Assembly: GCA_963736355.1 (NCBI GenBank)
Contig: CAVTOO010000004.1
Coordinates: 1-64,000 of the forward strand
Reading direction: 5' to 3'
Length of the DNA stretch: 64,000 nt
From: CAVTOO01 sp963736355
GTDB lineage: Bacteria > Pseudomonadota > Alphaproteobacteria > Rhizobiales > Xanthobacteraceae
Part shown: positions 28,038 through 37,273 of the stretch, in pieces
Numbering within the stretch: position 1 is the stretch's first letter
Layout of the letters: every line of letters begins with the position of its first letter
The notes under the pieces: generated by a model
Seen by the model: the letters and a program-made list of their open reading frames with translations, nothing else
Database searches by the model: none
Told to the model about the DNA's origin: nothing
Program-made: the position numbers and the translations under genes

Positions 28038-28857
28038 TCAGAGCCCGCCAAACCGATACGACAACCCGACGCGCGCGACATGGAAATGCGAGCGGACGTC
28101 GTTGGTGAACAGAAATACGGTTGCAGGGATCGTCTGGCTGTCGAAACTGAACTTCCCGAAATCAAGATAGAGATATTCCGCGCGGATCGACCAGTTCGAA
28201 GCGAGCGCATATTCAAGGCCACCGCCGACCGTCCAGCCGATGCGCGTCTGATCCTCGGTGCCCTGTCCCAGCGTAAAGCCCACGGTGTTGGACAGACGGC
28301 TCGTCGTTGTCATGCCGCCGATGGCAAGTCCGCCCGTGGCGTAGATCAGCACTTTATCCATCGCGAAGCCGGCGCGGCCTCGCAGTGTCGAGTACCAGTG
28401 AAGTTCGTTCGAGAGCTGATCGGTATGCGCTCCGAAAGTCTGCCCGCCGGGCGCCGTCAGCAGGCCATAGGTGGTGCTGATCGTGCTCTCCAGGTTCGAC
28501 CAGTTGAGGTCGGCTTCCACGCCCAGGACAATATTGCCCCATTGACGATCGCAGCCCAGCTGGCCGCCAATCGTCAGGCCGGAATTGTCGAACTCATATC
28601 GCTGCGTAAAGAAATCGACCGCTTGCTGGCCGATCGAACGTTTGAAACGCTCCGGCCGGGCGCAAAGCGAGGTTGGTGCTGTCCTTGATCCAGCCGGCGT
28701 TGGCGCCGATGAAGCAGCCGCTCCAGTTGTGCGGGCCTGCGAGCGGTCGTGCCTTCACCGGCAGATCGGCAGCCGAAGCGGCCGCCAGGCCGAGGCCGGA
28801 CGCCAGAACTCCGGCAAAAAAAGACGCCTTTGCCGTTCTCTTCACAGTCGTCCACAT
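28038..28857 (-). CDS. outer-membrane beta-barrel protein (Omp25/RopB-like), apparent frameshift near 28605
   Basis: An eight-stranded barrel protein of about 272 residues. ATG 28857 opens a signal peptide (MWTTVKRTAKASFFAGVLASG) ending AASAADLPVKA, the usual processing context in this family, followed by the hallmark NWSGCFIGANAGW. After a one-base shift near 28605 the barrel continues (YEFDNSGLTIGGQLG ... GLEYALASNWSIRAEYLYLDFG) and ends with the membrane-insertion terminus GLSYRFGGL (terminal Leu rather than Phe). It is a structural envelope porin-like protein. It is distinct from the double-barrel protein at 53293. Confidence 0.82.
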
Positions 28858-29097
28858 CGCGCGCCCCTTTGCTCCGAACCAATCCCCAGGGTCCGCATAC
28901 CATAGAATCAACGAATAAGGTGGCGTTGGACGTTAAAATGGCGGATTATTTGCCATAGTGTCGTTTTTACAACGGAATCACGGCCCGATCCGAGGCCCCG
29001 GAAGGCTGGGGGTTGGGCTGTCAGCAAATGGTTGAATGACGTGGTGGAAAGGTCGGAGGAATCTTATGTTGCGCCGGTGGACGTAACCGGAGGCACC

Positions 29098-29559
29098 ATG
29101 GATCGGCTTGATGAGATTGATCGCAAATTGCTGATCTGTCTTCAGGACAACGATCGCCTCGCCTTGGCTGAATTGAGCAAGACAATCGGCGCACCCGCGA
29201 CCACGCTGAATGACCGCATCAAGCGCCTCGTCGCCCGTGGCGTGATCGCCGGCTTCCACGCCAGACTGTCGCCGGAAGTGCTCGGTCTCGATCTTCTCGC
29301 CTTCATCTTCGTGGCCTGGAGCGATCCCAAAGTCGAGCCGGCTTTTCTGAAGAAGATCGCGGCGTCGGCCGCCGTGCTTGAGTGTCATCACGTCACCGGC
29401 GCATGGAACTACCTGCTCAAGGTGCGTGTCAGGACGACCCGGGATCTGGAGACGTTTCTCGCCCAGACGATCAAGGGCGTCGCTGGCGTCGAGCGCACCG
29501 AGACGGTCATCGCGTTGTCGTCGGCCAAGGAAACCTGGAGCGTCGATGTGACGGGCTAG
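29098..29559 (+). CDS. Lrp/AsnC family transcriptional regulator
   Basis: A 153-residue regulator. The N-terminal helix-turn-helix (LDEIDRKLLICLQDNDRLALAELSKTIGAPATTLNDRIKRL) is followed by the RAM ligand-binding domain (VLECHHVTGAWNYLLKVRVRTTRDLETFL). I prefer ATG 29098, after CCGGAGGCACC, over TTG 29032, because it gives the normal family length. It probably senses an amino acid; no target gene is adjacent. Confidence 0.88.
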   Translation: MDRLDEIDRKLLICLQDNDRLALAELSKTIGAPATTLNDRIKRLVARGVIAGFHARLSPEVLGLDLLAFIFVAWSDPKVEPAFLKKIAASAAVLECHHVTGAWNYLLKVRVRTTRDLETFLAQTIKGVAGVERTETVIALSSAKETWSVDVTG

Positions 29560-30093
29560 GTCGTGTCCGGGACTCGCAGCCGCACCGTCGTCATTCCGGG
29601 GCGCGGCGAAGCGAGCGAGCCCGGAATCCAACCGCAGCTCCGTCATTGCCGGGCATAGCCGTTCGAAGAACGGCGTCACTTCGCTCGCCAACGACCCGGC
29701 AATCCACTTTTAAGCACAGTGTCATCGTCCGCGAAGGCGGACGATCCAGTAGTCAATGGCGGTGTTTACTGGATGCCCGCTTTCGCGGGCATGACAGCGA
29801 GGGTCGCGCGTCATACTCCGTCGTCATTGCCGCGCTTGACCCGGCAATCCATCTTCATGCTTTCGCGAAGAAAGATGGATGCCCGGGTCAAGCCCGGGCA
29901 TGACGAGAGTTGTTGGCAAGTTCCTCGTCAGTTCTCGGGCTTAGGCGGGGAGCCGTCGTCATTCCGGGGCGCGCGAAGCGCGAACCCGAAATCCATAACC
30001 CCAGTCTGTGCTGAATGCCTCGGCGAGAGTCGTGATGCTGCGGAGTATGGATTCCGGGCCCATCGCTGCGCGATGTCCCGGAATGACTGCGCC
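29560..30093. repeat. 534-bp repeat cluster
   Basis: No supported gene. The interval is built from alternating copies of the CATTCCGGGGCGCG...GCCCGGAATCCA unit (about 29593 and 29960, with a partner CCGGGCCCATCGC unit at 30050) and the TTGACCCGGCAATCCATC...GATGCCCGGGTCAAGCCCGG unit (about 29640-29705 and 29822-29905). A CGTCCGCGAAGGCGGACGATC and CCCGCTTTCGCGGGCATGAC pair lies in between. Confidence 0.7.
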
Positions 30094-30483
30094 TCAATTC
30101 AACGTCTTCTTCATTCCCGGTGAGTCCAGCGAGAACGCCGGGATCGCGATGTCGAATGCGCCATCGTCTTCCACCACGCCATAGCTGCCGCTCATGAAGC
30201 CCGACGGCGTCGGCAGCGGCACGCCGCTGGTGTACTCGTAGGTCGAGCCGGGCGCGATCACCGGCTGCTCGCCGACCACGCCTTCGCCGCGCACTTCCTG
30301 ACGGCGCCCCTGCGCGTCGGTGATGACCCAGTGCCGCGTCTTGAGCTGGACGGCGCGTGCACCGTTATTGGCGATGGAAATCGTGTACGCCCAGAAAAAA
30401 TGCCCGTTCTCCGGCGACGAGCGTTCCGGCAGGAACTTCGGCGTCACGGTCACTTCGATGTCGCGGGTATTGGCACGGTACAT
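30094..30483 (-). CDS. apaG: Co2+/Mg2+ efflux protein ApaG
   Basis: A 129-residue beta-sandwich (fibronectin-III-like) protein. The family motif is present in RGEGVVGEQPVIAPGSTYEYTSG, with TPSGFMSGSYGVV downstream. It is cytosolic. The conventional name reflects phenotypes in enterobacteria; the biochemical role is poorly known. Confidence 0.92.
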   Translation of the reverse strand: MYRANTRDIEVTVTPKFLPERSSPENGHFFWAYTISIANNGARAVQLKTRHWVITDAQGRRQEVRGEGVVGEQPVIAPGSTYEYTSGVPLPTPSGFMSGSYGVVEDDGAFDIAIPAFSLDSPGMKKTLN

Positions 30484-30676
30484 GGTTTTGCACGATCGAT
30501 GGGCGCTGGCGCCGCCAGCAGGAATTCGAACTCATTTTAGCCGACATTCGGCGTGGCACCAAAGCACGTTTTCCAGGCGCCGCGCGTGAAACCGAGCCGC
30601 TTCCCGCCGGCCGGCTTTGCCGGAACAAATGCCCGTGTGGTCGTGGCGCGCTGTGCGGGTTTCGGATATCCAGAAC

Positions 30677-30727
30677 GAGCATGATCCCGAAAAGTGGATA
30701 CCGGTTTTCGGACAGATCATGCTCAAA
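30677..30727 (+). repeat. REP-type palindrome, family 1, copy 2
   Basis: The same GAGCATGATCCCGAAAAGTGG core as at 21958, ending GATCATGCTCAAA. It is followed nine bases later by another copy in the same orientation. The tandem pair sits between apaG and the OpgC-like gene. Confidence 0.8.
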
Positions 30728-30736
30728 GAGGTACTC

Positions 30737-30787
30737 GCATGATCCCGAAAAGTGGATACCGGTTTTCGGATCAGATCATGCTCAAAC
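30737..30787 (+). repeat. REP-type palindrome, family 1, copy 3
   Basis: Tandem partner of the copy at 30677, nearly identical apart from the GGATCAG versus GGACAG spacer. It ends about 27 bp upstream of the OpgC-like start, so it may lie within its 5' leader. Confidence 0.8.
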
Positions 30788-30813
30788 GCACATACTGAGA
30801 AAATTCAGCCTCG

Positions 30814-32021
30814 ATGAGTCAGACCCTCCTGATCGAACCGTCGCCGTCCCTGCAGGTGAAGTCGCCCGTCGTGGTGGCGGCCGAGCGCGATTTACGGCTC
30901 GATCTGTTTCGCGGCCTGGCGCTGTGGCTGATCTTCATCGACCATCTTCCGGCCAACATTCTGCACTGGTTTACGATCCGCAATTACGGCTTCAGCGACG
31001 CCACCGAGATCTTCATTTTCATCTCGGGCTATACCGCCGCCTTCGTCTATGGCCGCGCCATGCGCGATCGCGGATTTGTCGTGGCGTCGGCCCGCATCCT
31101 CAAGCGCGTGTGGCAGATCTACGTCGCCCACGTCTTCCTGTTCACGATCTACCTCGCCGAGGTGTCGTATATCGCCAACTCGTTCGAGAACCCGCTCTAC
31201 GCCGAGGAAATGAACATCGTCGAATTTCTCAAGCAGCCCGATGTCACCATCGTGCAGGCGCTGCTGTCTGAAGTTCCGGCCGGTGAACATGGACGTGCTG
31301 CCGCTCTATATCGTGCTGCTGGCCGGGTTCCCGCCGATCGTGTGGCTGTTGCTGCGCAAGGCCGATCTCGCGCTCGGCGCGTCGTTCCTGCTGTGGATCG
31401 CGACGTGGTACTTCGATCTGAACATCGCCGCCTATCCGAGCGGGGTCGTGGTACTTCAATCCCTTCGCCTGGCAATTGCTGTTTGTGTTCGGTGCGTGGT
31501 GCGCGCTCGGCGGCGCGGTGCGTCTGCGGCGGGTTCTGCAATCGCCGGTGACGCTTGCACTGGCGATCGCGGTTCTTATCTTTTCGGTGTCCATCACCAT
31601 GACCTGGTATGTGCCGCGGTTCCCCGCATGGGTGCCGGTGTGGCTCGAATCCTGGATGTATCCGATCGACAAGACCAACCTCGATATTCTGCGACTCATC
31701 CACTTTTTGGCGCTGGCGGTGGTCGCGGTCCGATTCGTGCCGCAGAGCTGGCCGGGCCTGAAATCGCCATGGTTACGGCCGGCCATTCTGTGCGGACAGC
31801 ATTCTCTGGAAATCTTCTGTTTGGGCGTGTTCTTGGCCTTTGCCGGGCATTTCATCACTGCTGAATTCCCGGGCGGCACGCTTCTGGTGGTTGCAATTGG
31901 GGCGGCTGGCGTCGCGATAATGGCTGGCGCCGCTTTAATGTTCTCGTGGTATAAGGGGGTTGCGGAAAAGAGCGGGACGCGCATGCGAGCCGCCGACGCA
32001 GACCTCGCGGGAGGGGAATAA
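30814..32021 (+). CDS. OpgC-domain membrane acyltransferase-like protein, two apparent frameshifts
   Basis: A membrane protein of about 402 residues with roughly ten helices. The N-terminal RDLRLDLFRGLALWLIFIDH and FSDATEIFIFISGYTAAFVYGR match the OpgC family (acyltransferase-3-like enzymes that succinylate osmoregulated periplasmic glucans). Inserted bases near 31268 (ctgctgtctgaag) and 31443 (agcggggtcgtgg) break the frame. Repair joins QALLLKFRPVNMDVLPLY and PSGSWYFNPFAWQ. Its stop overlaps the start of the next gene (TAATG), so it is translationally coupled to two SGNH hydrolases. The real acceptor may be a glycan other than a glucan. Confidence 0.82.
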
Positions 32022-32866
32022 TGAAGACCCGGTACAGGATCGCTATCCTGTGTTGTGTCGCAGCGGTGACGCTTGCGGCAACGGGTAAGGATTCGTTCGC
32101 GCAAACCCCACCTACGATACCGACACCTGCACAAACCCCTGCGCCGCAGGGCATTCCCGAACCGCCGGTTTTGACGCCTGCGATCTGCGAGCTGCCGTCT
32201 TATCTGACGTCGAGCGAAAGCGTGCTGACGGCGGTTCCCGCCGCGCTGCGCGAAAAGAAGGCGCTCGATATTCTCGTGCTGGGCACCGGATCGTCGGCGC
32301 TGAGCGGTGCCGAGGCGGTCGGTCAGGCTTATCCGCAGCGCCTCGAACATGCGCTCCGGAAGCGGTTATCGGGCGTTAATATTACTGTTTCGTCGGAAAT
32401 CATGCCGCGCCGCACTGCGGAAGACGTCGTCGTCGCGCTGACGAAGCTGGTCAAGGATCGGAAGCCGACTTTGGTCGTGTGGCAAACCGGCACCGTTGAT
32501 GCGATGCGTAATGTCCATGCCGACGATTTCCGCAACGCGCTGGAGCAGGGGCTCGATATCCTGCAGACGGCCAATGTCGATGCGATCCTGATGAACCCGC
32601 AATACTCGCCACGTACGGACACGATGATCTCCGCGGCCCCGTATATCGATATGATGCGCATCGTCGCCCAGCAGCACAGCGTGCCGCTGTTCGATCGCTA
32701 CGCCGCGATGCATCATTGGAGCGAGAGCGGTGAATTCGATCTGTTCGGCACGACACGCGATTCCAAACTGGCACGCCGCGTCCACGATTGCGTCGGCCGT
32801 GCGCTCGCTCTGCTCGTCATCGACGCGGCAAGGTTCAGCGCTTCCGAGTTGAAGGTGGCTCACTGA
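32021..32866 (+). CDS. exported SGNH/GDSL hydrolase family protein (first of two)
   Basis: A 281-residue protein with a signal peptide (MKTRYRIAILCCVAAVTLAATG ... SFAQ). The fold is SGNH-like: block I ILVLGTGSSALSG (nucleophile Ser within GTGSS), block III-like WQTGTVDA where the canonical Asn is replaced by Val/Asp, and a C-terminal region without the typical D-x-x-H (FDLFGTTRDS). The catalytic set therefore looks incomplete and this paralogue may be inactive or altered. It is coupled by 1-base overlaps to OpgC upstream and the second SGNH gene downstream. Confidence 0.7.
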   Translation: MKTRYRIAILCCVAAVTLAATGKDSFAQTPPTIPTPAQTPAPQGIPEPPVLTPAICELPSYLTSSESVLTAVPAALREKKALDILVLGTGSSALSGAEAVGQAYPQRLEHALRKRLSGVNITVSSEIMPRRTAEDVVVALTKLVKDRKPTLVVWQTGTVDAMRNVHADDFRNALEQGLDILQTANVDAILMNPQYSPRTDTMISAAPYIDMMRIVAQQHSVPLFDRYAAMHHWSESGEFDLFGTTRDSKLARRVHDCVGRALALLVIDAARFSASELKVAH

Positions 32867-33693
32867 TGCAGCTGCTCACTCGGAAATTCCGCGCCACGGC
32901 AGGCGCCGCGCTCCTTCTTGCTGCCTCGTGCACAGTTGCCTCGTTCACATCCGTGTCGGCGCAAAGCGCGCCCGACATTCTTGCGAGCGGTCAGCACTGC
33001 GACACGCCGAAGAACATCGTGCGTCTCGATACGGCACTGGGCGCGACCGCACGCCGTCTCGCGATCAACGAGCCGGTGACCATTGTCGCTGTCGGTTCGT
33101 CATCGACCGCCGGCGCCGGCGCCTCGTCGGCGGCTTTTTCGTATCCCAATCGTCTCGCCGATGAATTGAAGCGCCGCTATCCCGAAGCGTCCATCACCGT
33201 GCTCAATCGCGGCGTCAATGGCGAGGAAGTCGGCGACATGGTCGCGCGGATGGATCTCACCGTGCTGGCGGCGCGGCCGACGCTGGTGATCTGGCAGCTC
33301 GGCACCAATTCCGTTCTGCGTGACCGCAACAGCGACGACATTCTGGCGCAGGCGCGCGAGGGCATCGACCGCATCAAGGCATCCGGTGCCGATGTGCTGC
33401 TGGTGGATTCGCAGTATGCGCCGCGCGTGCTGAACAAGCCGCAGCTGCCGCGCATGCTGGAATTGACCGACGAGCTCGCGCGCAGCGAGAACATTTCGGT
33501 GTTCCGCCGCTTCGCGATGATGCGCCACTGGCATCACGATCAGCAGATTCCCGTCGACAGCTTCATCACCGCTGACGGGCTGCACATGAACGACTGGGGC
33601 TATGCGTGCTTCGCGCGCGGCCTTGCGGATGCGATGGTCGAGGCGATTTCGCACGGCCATGCGCTCGCCACCGCCGCGCGCCCGCGGCGGTAA
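32866..33693 (+). CDS. exported SGNH/GDSL hydrolase family protein (second of two)
   Basis: A 275-residue paralogue of the preceding gene. The signal peptide (MQLLTRKFRATAGAALLLAAS ... VSAQ) is followed by block I VAVGSSSTAGAG (Ser), block II Gly in NRGVNGEE, block III WQLGTNS (Asn) and a catalytic pair in DGLHMNDWG (Asp, His). All four SGNH residues are present, so it should be an active periplasmic esterase or acyltransferase. It starts in TGATG overlap with the upstream gene. Likely partner of the OpgC-like membrane protein in modifying an envelope polymer. Confidence 0.8.
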   Translation: MQLLTRKFRATAGAALLLAASCTVASFTSVSAQSAPDILASGQHCDTPKNIVRLDTALGATARRLAINEPVTIVAVGSSSTAGAGASSAAFSYPNRLADELKRRYPEASITVLNRGVNGEEVGDMVARMDLTVLAARPTLVIWQLGTNSVLRDRNSDDILAQAREGIDRIKASGADVLLVDSQYAPRVLNKPQLPRMLELTDELARSENISVFRRFAMMRHWHHDQQIPVDSFITADGLHMNDWGYACFARGLADAMVEAISHGHALATAARPRR

Positions 33694-33849
33694 AGTCTGA
33701 CTTATCCTCTCCCTGCAAGGGAGAGGTCGTCCATCGGAGCTCGAATCCGGGCGATCATGGACGGGTGAGCGTCGACCTTCACTCCGGATTCTCGCAGTGG
33801 ACCGCCCACGTCCGAACGCATCGCCGTTCAGGGTGAGGGGATCGAACTC

Positions 33850-35046
33850 TCACGCCTTCTCCAGCGCACCCTTCAGGTCGGCGATCAGATCGTCCTTGTG
33901 CTCGAGCCCGGCCGAATAGCGGATAATGCCATCGGAAATGCCAAGCTCGGCGCGCGCCTCCGGCGTCAGGCGCTGATGCGTCGTTGTCGCCGGATGCGTG
34001 ACGAGGCTTTTCGCGTCTCCGAGATTGTTGGAGATGCGGGCGATCTTCAGCGCATTGAGCACGCGGAACGCCGCCGCCTTGCCGCCATTGACCTCGAAGG
34101 CGAACATCGTCGAGCCGCCGGTCATCTGCTTCTTCACCGTCGCCGCCTGCGGATGATCGGCGCGGCCGGGGAAGATCAGCCGGGAGATCTTGTTGTGGCC
34201 GGCGATGGCGTCGGTCAGCGCGGTTGCGTTCGCGGTCTGCTCGCGCACGCGCACGCCCAGCGTCTCCAGCCCCTTGAGCAGCACCCAGGCGTTGAACGGC
34301 GACATCGACGGTCCGGTCTGGCGCAGGAAATTGTGGATGTGCTCGGAGATGAACGCCTCCGAACCCAGCACGATGCCGCCGAGACAGCGTCCCTGGCCGT
34401 CGATGTGCTTGGTCGCGGAGTAGACCACCACATCGGCGCCGAGCGTGAGCGGGCTCTGCCACATCGGCGTGGCGAACACATTGTCCACGATCAGGCGCGC
34501 GCCGACGCTGTGCGTGATCTTGGCGATCTCCGCGATATCCAGCACTTCCAGCACCGGATTGGTCGGGCTCTCCAGGAAGCAGGTCTTGGTGTTTGGCTTC
34601 ACCGCCTTCTTCCACTGGTCGAGGTCGAGGCCGTCGATCAGCGTCGACTCGATGCCGTAGCGCGGCAACAGATCCTCGATGACGTAGCGGCACGAGCCGA
34701 ACATCGCCTTGGGCGCAACCACATGATCGCCGGCCTTGAGCGGGGCGAGGATCGCGGTGGTCACCGCCGCCATGCCGGTGGCCGTCGCGCGCGCGGCCTG
34801 CGCGCCTTCCAGCTCGATCATGCGCTGCTCGAACATCGCAACCGTCGGGTTGGAGAAGCGCGAATAGATGAAGCCGGGGTCTTCGTTCTTGAAGCGCTTC
34901 TCGCACTGTTCGGCGGTGTCGTAGACGAAGCCTTGTGTCAGAAAGAGCGCTTCGGACGTCTCGGCGAATTGCGAGCGCAGCGTGCCGCCATGAACGAGGC
35001 GGGTTTCGGGACGCAGATTGCGGGTATCGAGCGGCGGCGTGGACAT
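33850..35046 (-). CDS. metZ: O-succinylhomoserine sulfhydrylase
   Basis: A 398-residue PLP enzyme of the Cys/Met metabolism family, making homocysteine from O-succinylhomoserine and sulfide. Key stretches: YSRFSNPTVAMFEQR, SGMA-like ATGMAAVTTA, FLESPTNPVLEVLD, the PLP lysine in VYSATKHIDGQGR, and SGGS-like TGGSTMF. I choose ATG 35046, four bases after GGAGG; ATG 35049 is too close, and longer starts would lie inside the riboswitch terminator. Expression is under a SAM-II riboswitch at 35131-35183, which fits a methionine-pathway role. Confidence 0.92.
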   Translation of the reverse strand: MSTPPLDTRNLRPETRLVHGGTLRSQFAETSEALFLTQGFVYDTAEQCEKRFKNEDPGFIYSRFSNPTVAMFEQRMIELEGAQAARATATGMAAVTTAILAPLKAGDHVVAPKAMFGSCRYVIEDLLPRYGIESTLIDGLDLDQWKKAVKPNTKTCFLESPTNPVLEVLDIAEIAKITHSVGARLIVDNVFATPMWQSPLTLGADVVVYSATKHIDGQGRCLGGIVLGSEAFISEHIHNFLRQTGPSMSPFNAWVLLKGLETLGVRVREQTANATALTDAIAGHNKISRLIFPGRADHPQAATVKKQMTGGSTMFAFEVNGGKAAAFRVLNALKIARISNNLGDAKSLVTHPATTTHQRLTPEARAELGISDGIIRYSAGLEHKDDLIADLKGALEKA

Positions 35047-35055
35047 CATTCCTCC

Positions 35056-35075
35056 ATGACCATGAAAATGGTCAT
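35056..35075 (-). promoter_or_regulatory. small palindrome next to the metZ ribosome site
   Basis: The sequence ATGACCATTTTCATGGTCAT folds into a seven-base stem with a six-base loop directly between the terminator tail and GGAGG (35051-35055). It may modulate access to the ribosome site. Confidence 0.45.
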
Positions 35076-35130
35076 AAAAAAACCGGCCTGGGAAAAATCC
35101 TCGAGCCGGGTCCACAATTGTCCCCGGCCT
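35076..35130 (-). terminator. riboswitch-linked intrinsic terminator in the metZ leader
   Basis: On the minus strand GGCCGGGGA (35121-35129) pairs with TCCCAGGCC (35085-35093) with one mismatch, and a GG plus seven-T tail follows (35076-35082). Downstream of a SAM-II aptamer and ahead of metZ, this points to control by transcription termination. Confidence 0.7.
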
Positions 35131-35183
35131 GTTTAGCGACTTATTTAACGTGGCTGCAAGCCGGCCGGCTCAAATGACCACGG
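35131..35183 (-). promoter_or_regulatory. SAM-II riboswitch aptamer upstream of metZ
   Basis: Read on the minus strand, the leader contains CGTGGTCATTTG, then GCCGGCCGGCTTGCAGCCACG, then TTAAATAAGTCGCTAAA. This is the SAM-II consensus almost base for base (P1 CGTGG/CCACG, the TTTGA loop and the pseudoknot with AAGTCGCTAAA). SAM-II elements in alphaproteobacteria regulate metA/metZ/metX-type genes and repress when SAM is abundant. It lies about 85 bp upstream of the metZ start. Confidence 0.93.
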
Positions 35184-35270
35184 GATAAATGGTTCATAAT
35201 CGGGGTTGAGCTTTGCGTCAAGGCGTGGGTCCCGCTAGATGAGAAAAGCCCCGGATTTGGCAGGTTTTGC

Positions 35271-36372
35271 GTGACATTTTCCCTCGACGGACAAGGCATC
35301 CTTCCCGACCGCACCATCGCCGCGATGGCGCAGGCGGGGCTGATTTTGCCTGCCTACGACTTCGTCGAGAACCAGATCCAGCCGGCCTCGCTCGACCTGC
35401 GCCTGGGCGACACGGCCTTTCGCGTCCGCGCCAGCTTCCTGCCCGGTCCGGGCAACACGGTGGCCGAGCGCATCGACGAATTGAAGCTGCACGAGATCGC
35501 GCTCGGCGAAGGCGCGGTGCTGGAAACCGGCTGCGTCTACATCGTGCCGCTGATCGAGAAGTCTCGCGCTGCCGAAATCGATTTCCGCCGCCGCCAATCC
35601 GAAATCCTCCACCGGCCGCCTCGATATCTTCACCCGCGTCATCGCCGACGGCACGCGCCGCTTCGACATGATCGAGGCCGGCTATCACGGTCCGCTCTAC
35701 GCCGAGATTTCGCCGAAGACATTTCCGGTTCTGCTGCGCGAGGGCTCGCGCCTGTCCCAGATCCGCTTCCGCCAGGGCAATGCGATGCTCGATGCGCCGG
35801 CGCTCGCCGCGCTCCATGCGCGCGAACGGCTGGTGGATTCCGACGACGCCGATCTCACCAATGGCGTCGCCGTCAGCATCGATCTGTCGGGCGAGGGCTC
35901 GAACGGCTTCATCGGCTATCGCGCCAAGCGCCATACGGGCGTCGTCGATATCGATCGCCGCGCCGGTTACGCGGTGGAGGAATTCTGGGAGCCGATCAAG
36001 GCGCGCGCCGATCGCAGCCTCATTCTCGATCCCGACGAGTTCTACATTCTCGCCTCCAAGGAAGCCGTGCAGGTGCCGCCGGATTACGCCGCCGAGATGG
36101 TGCCGTTCGATCCGCTGGTCGGCGAATTCCGCGTCCACTATGCCGGCTTCTTCGATCCCGGCTTCGGCTATGCCGGGGCGGGCGGCAAGGGCTCGCGCGC
36201 GGTGCTGGAAGTGCGCTCGCGCGAGGTGCCGTTCATTCTCGAACACGGCCAGATCGTCGGCCGTCTGGTGTACGAGAAAATGCTGGCGCGCTCCGACGCG
36301 CTCTACGGCCAGGGCATCGGCTCCAATTACCAGGCGCAGGGCCTGAAGCTGTCGAAGCATTTTAAAGTTTAG
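35271..36372 (+). CDS. dcd: 2'-deoxycytidine 5'-triphosphate deaminase, double-domain form, apparent frameshift near 35563
   Basis: About 367 residues, the length of the bacterial duplicated DCD protein that deaminates dCTP to dUTP. It starts at GTG 35271. Restored order: SLDLRLGDTAFRV, then after one inserted T (gaagtctcgcgctg to EKLALPKS) SSTGRLDIFTRVIADG, YAEISPKTFPVLLREG, LSQIRFRQG and the second-domain counterparts (GYRAKRHTGVVDIDRR, VPFILEHGQIVGRLVYEKM). It is divergent from metZ and precedes tRNA-Gly by about 90 bp. Confidence 0.88.
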
Positions 36373-36465
36373 ACCTTCGCGGGCAGCCTGCGCAAGCGAG
36401 CTTAGCGCGCGCGGTCGGCCGCCGCTTGCCCCTCCACCTGCGCACCCGCTAAACTCATCGCCTTC

Positions 36466-36539
36466 GCGGGCGTAGTTCAATGGTAGAACGGCAGCTTCCC
36501 AAGCTGCATACGAGGGTTCGATTCCCTTCGCCCGCTCCA
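36466..36539 (+). tRNA. tRNA-Gly (anticodon CCC), CCA encoded
   Basis: A cloverleaf by inspection: acceptor GCGGGCG / CGCCCGC, D-loop AGTTCAATGGTAGAAC, anticodon stem GCAGC / GCTGC with loop TTCCCAA (anticodon CCC), T arm GAGGGTTCGATTCCCTT, discriminator T and genomic CCA. 74 bases including CCA. It reads GGG codons. Confidence 0.95.
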
Positions 36540-36561
36540 ATCTCTCTGCAGGAGGATTGCC

Positions 36562-36840
36562 ATGAAGGTCTTTGCAGCAGCGATGATGACGTCAGCCTTT
36601 GCACTGGTTGCGATCCTGCCGGTCGGCGGGGCGAGCGCGCAGCAATGCCTGCCCGCGTCCAACTCGAAGAGCGCGAATTGCTACAAGCAGTCCGGTGCCA
36701 CCTGCGACACGGCATCGAAGCGCTGGGTCAATTCCGACAAGGCGCGCTTTGACGCCTGCATGGGCGCGAAAGCGGCGCCTGCGAAGGGGCCTGCGCCTGC
36801 AAAGTCCGCGCCGCCCGCGGCGTATCCACCGGGCGCCTGA
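36562..36840 (+). CDS. small secreted Cys-containing protein
   Basis: A 92-residue protein with signal peptide MKVFAAAMMTSAFALVAILP ending ASAQ. The mature part has four Cys (CLP, NCYK, TCDT, DACM) likely forming two disulfides, then an Ala/Pro/Lys-rich tail (PAKGPAPAKSAPPA). AGGAGGATTGCC precedes the ATG. No family name can be given. It begins 22 bp after tRNA-Gly. Confidence 0.65.
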   Translation: MKVFAAAMMTSAFALVAILPVGGASAQQCLPASNSKSANCYKQSGATCDTASKRWVNSDKARFDACMGAKAAPAKGPAPAKSAPPAAYPPGA

Positions 36841-36842
36841 AC

Positions 36843-37273
36843 GTGTTCGCGATGCCTGGGCGCTGTCGTCTTCGTGTGCGCCGCCGCCTCGCGCTGGCTG
36901 CCGCGTTCTTCGCCGTGAGCGGTTTCGCGCACGCGCAATCCATCGAACTCGGCGGCAAGACGTACGCGTCGATCCCCGCCTATCTCGCCGGGGCCTGGCA
37001 GATGGAAACCGGCCAGCCGCCGATGAAGATCCGCATGGATTTCACCGAAGGGGGCATCGTCAACCTCGAGATCGTCACGACCGGCAAAACCCATCAGCGG
37101 CGTCTATGAAGCTTCGCGCGACCGGCTCATCATCATGATCAAGCGCACGCTGCGAGGGCGGCAAATGCGGCGACCACATGCCGCCGAACGTCGTCGCCTA
37201 TCCGCTGAAGCTTGTCGAACCCAACAAGCTCATGTCCGGCACCGAAGAGTGGGAGCGGCTGTCCAACCGCTGA
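36843..37273 (+). CDS. exported hypothetical protein, two apparent frameshifts
   Basis: A secreted protein of about 143 residues. GTG 36843 lies two bases after the preceding stop; an in-frame ATG at 36852 is an alternative. The signal reads RLALAAAFFAVSGFAHAQS and the mature start is IELGGKTYASIPAYLAGAW. One inserted C near 37089 and another near 37150 break the frame. Repair gives GKTISGVYEASRDRLIIMIKRT then CEGGKCGDHMPPNVVAYPL, ending EEWERLSNR at TGA 37271. The CxxxxC pair may form a disulfide. Family unknown. Confidence 0.5.

Noticed and set aside
35047..35115. Longer metZ N-terminus starting at 35115 or 35049
   Set aside because: The sequence lies in the riboswitch terminator and hairpin; the ribosome site fits ATG 35046 only.
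33850..35136. Large plus-strand frame opposite metZ (and similar ones opposite pstC, lysS, ligase)
   Set aside because: High-GC coding regions give long shadow frames; the minus-strand product is an unmistakable enzyme.
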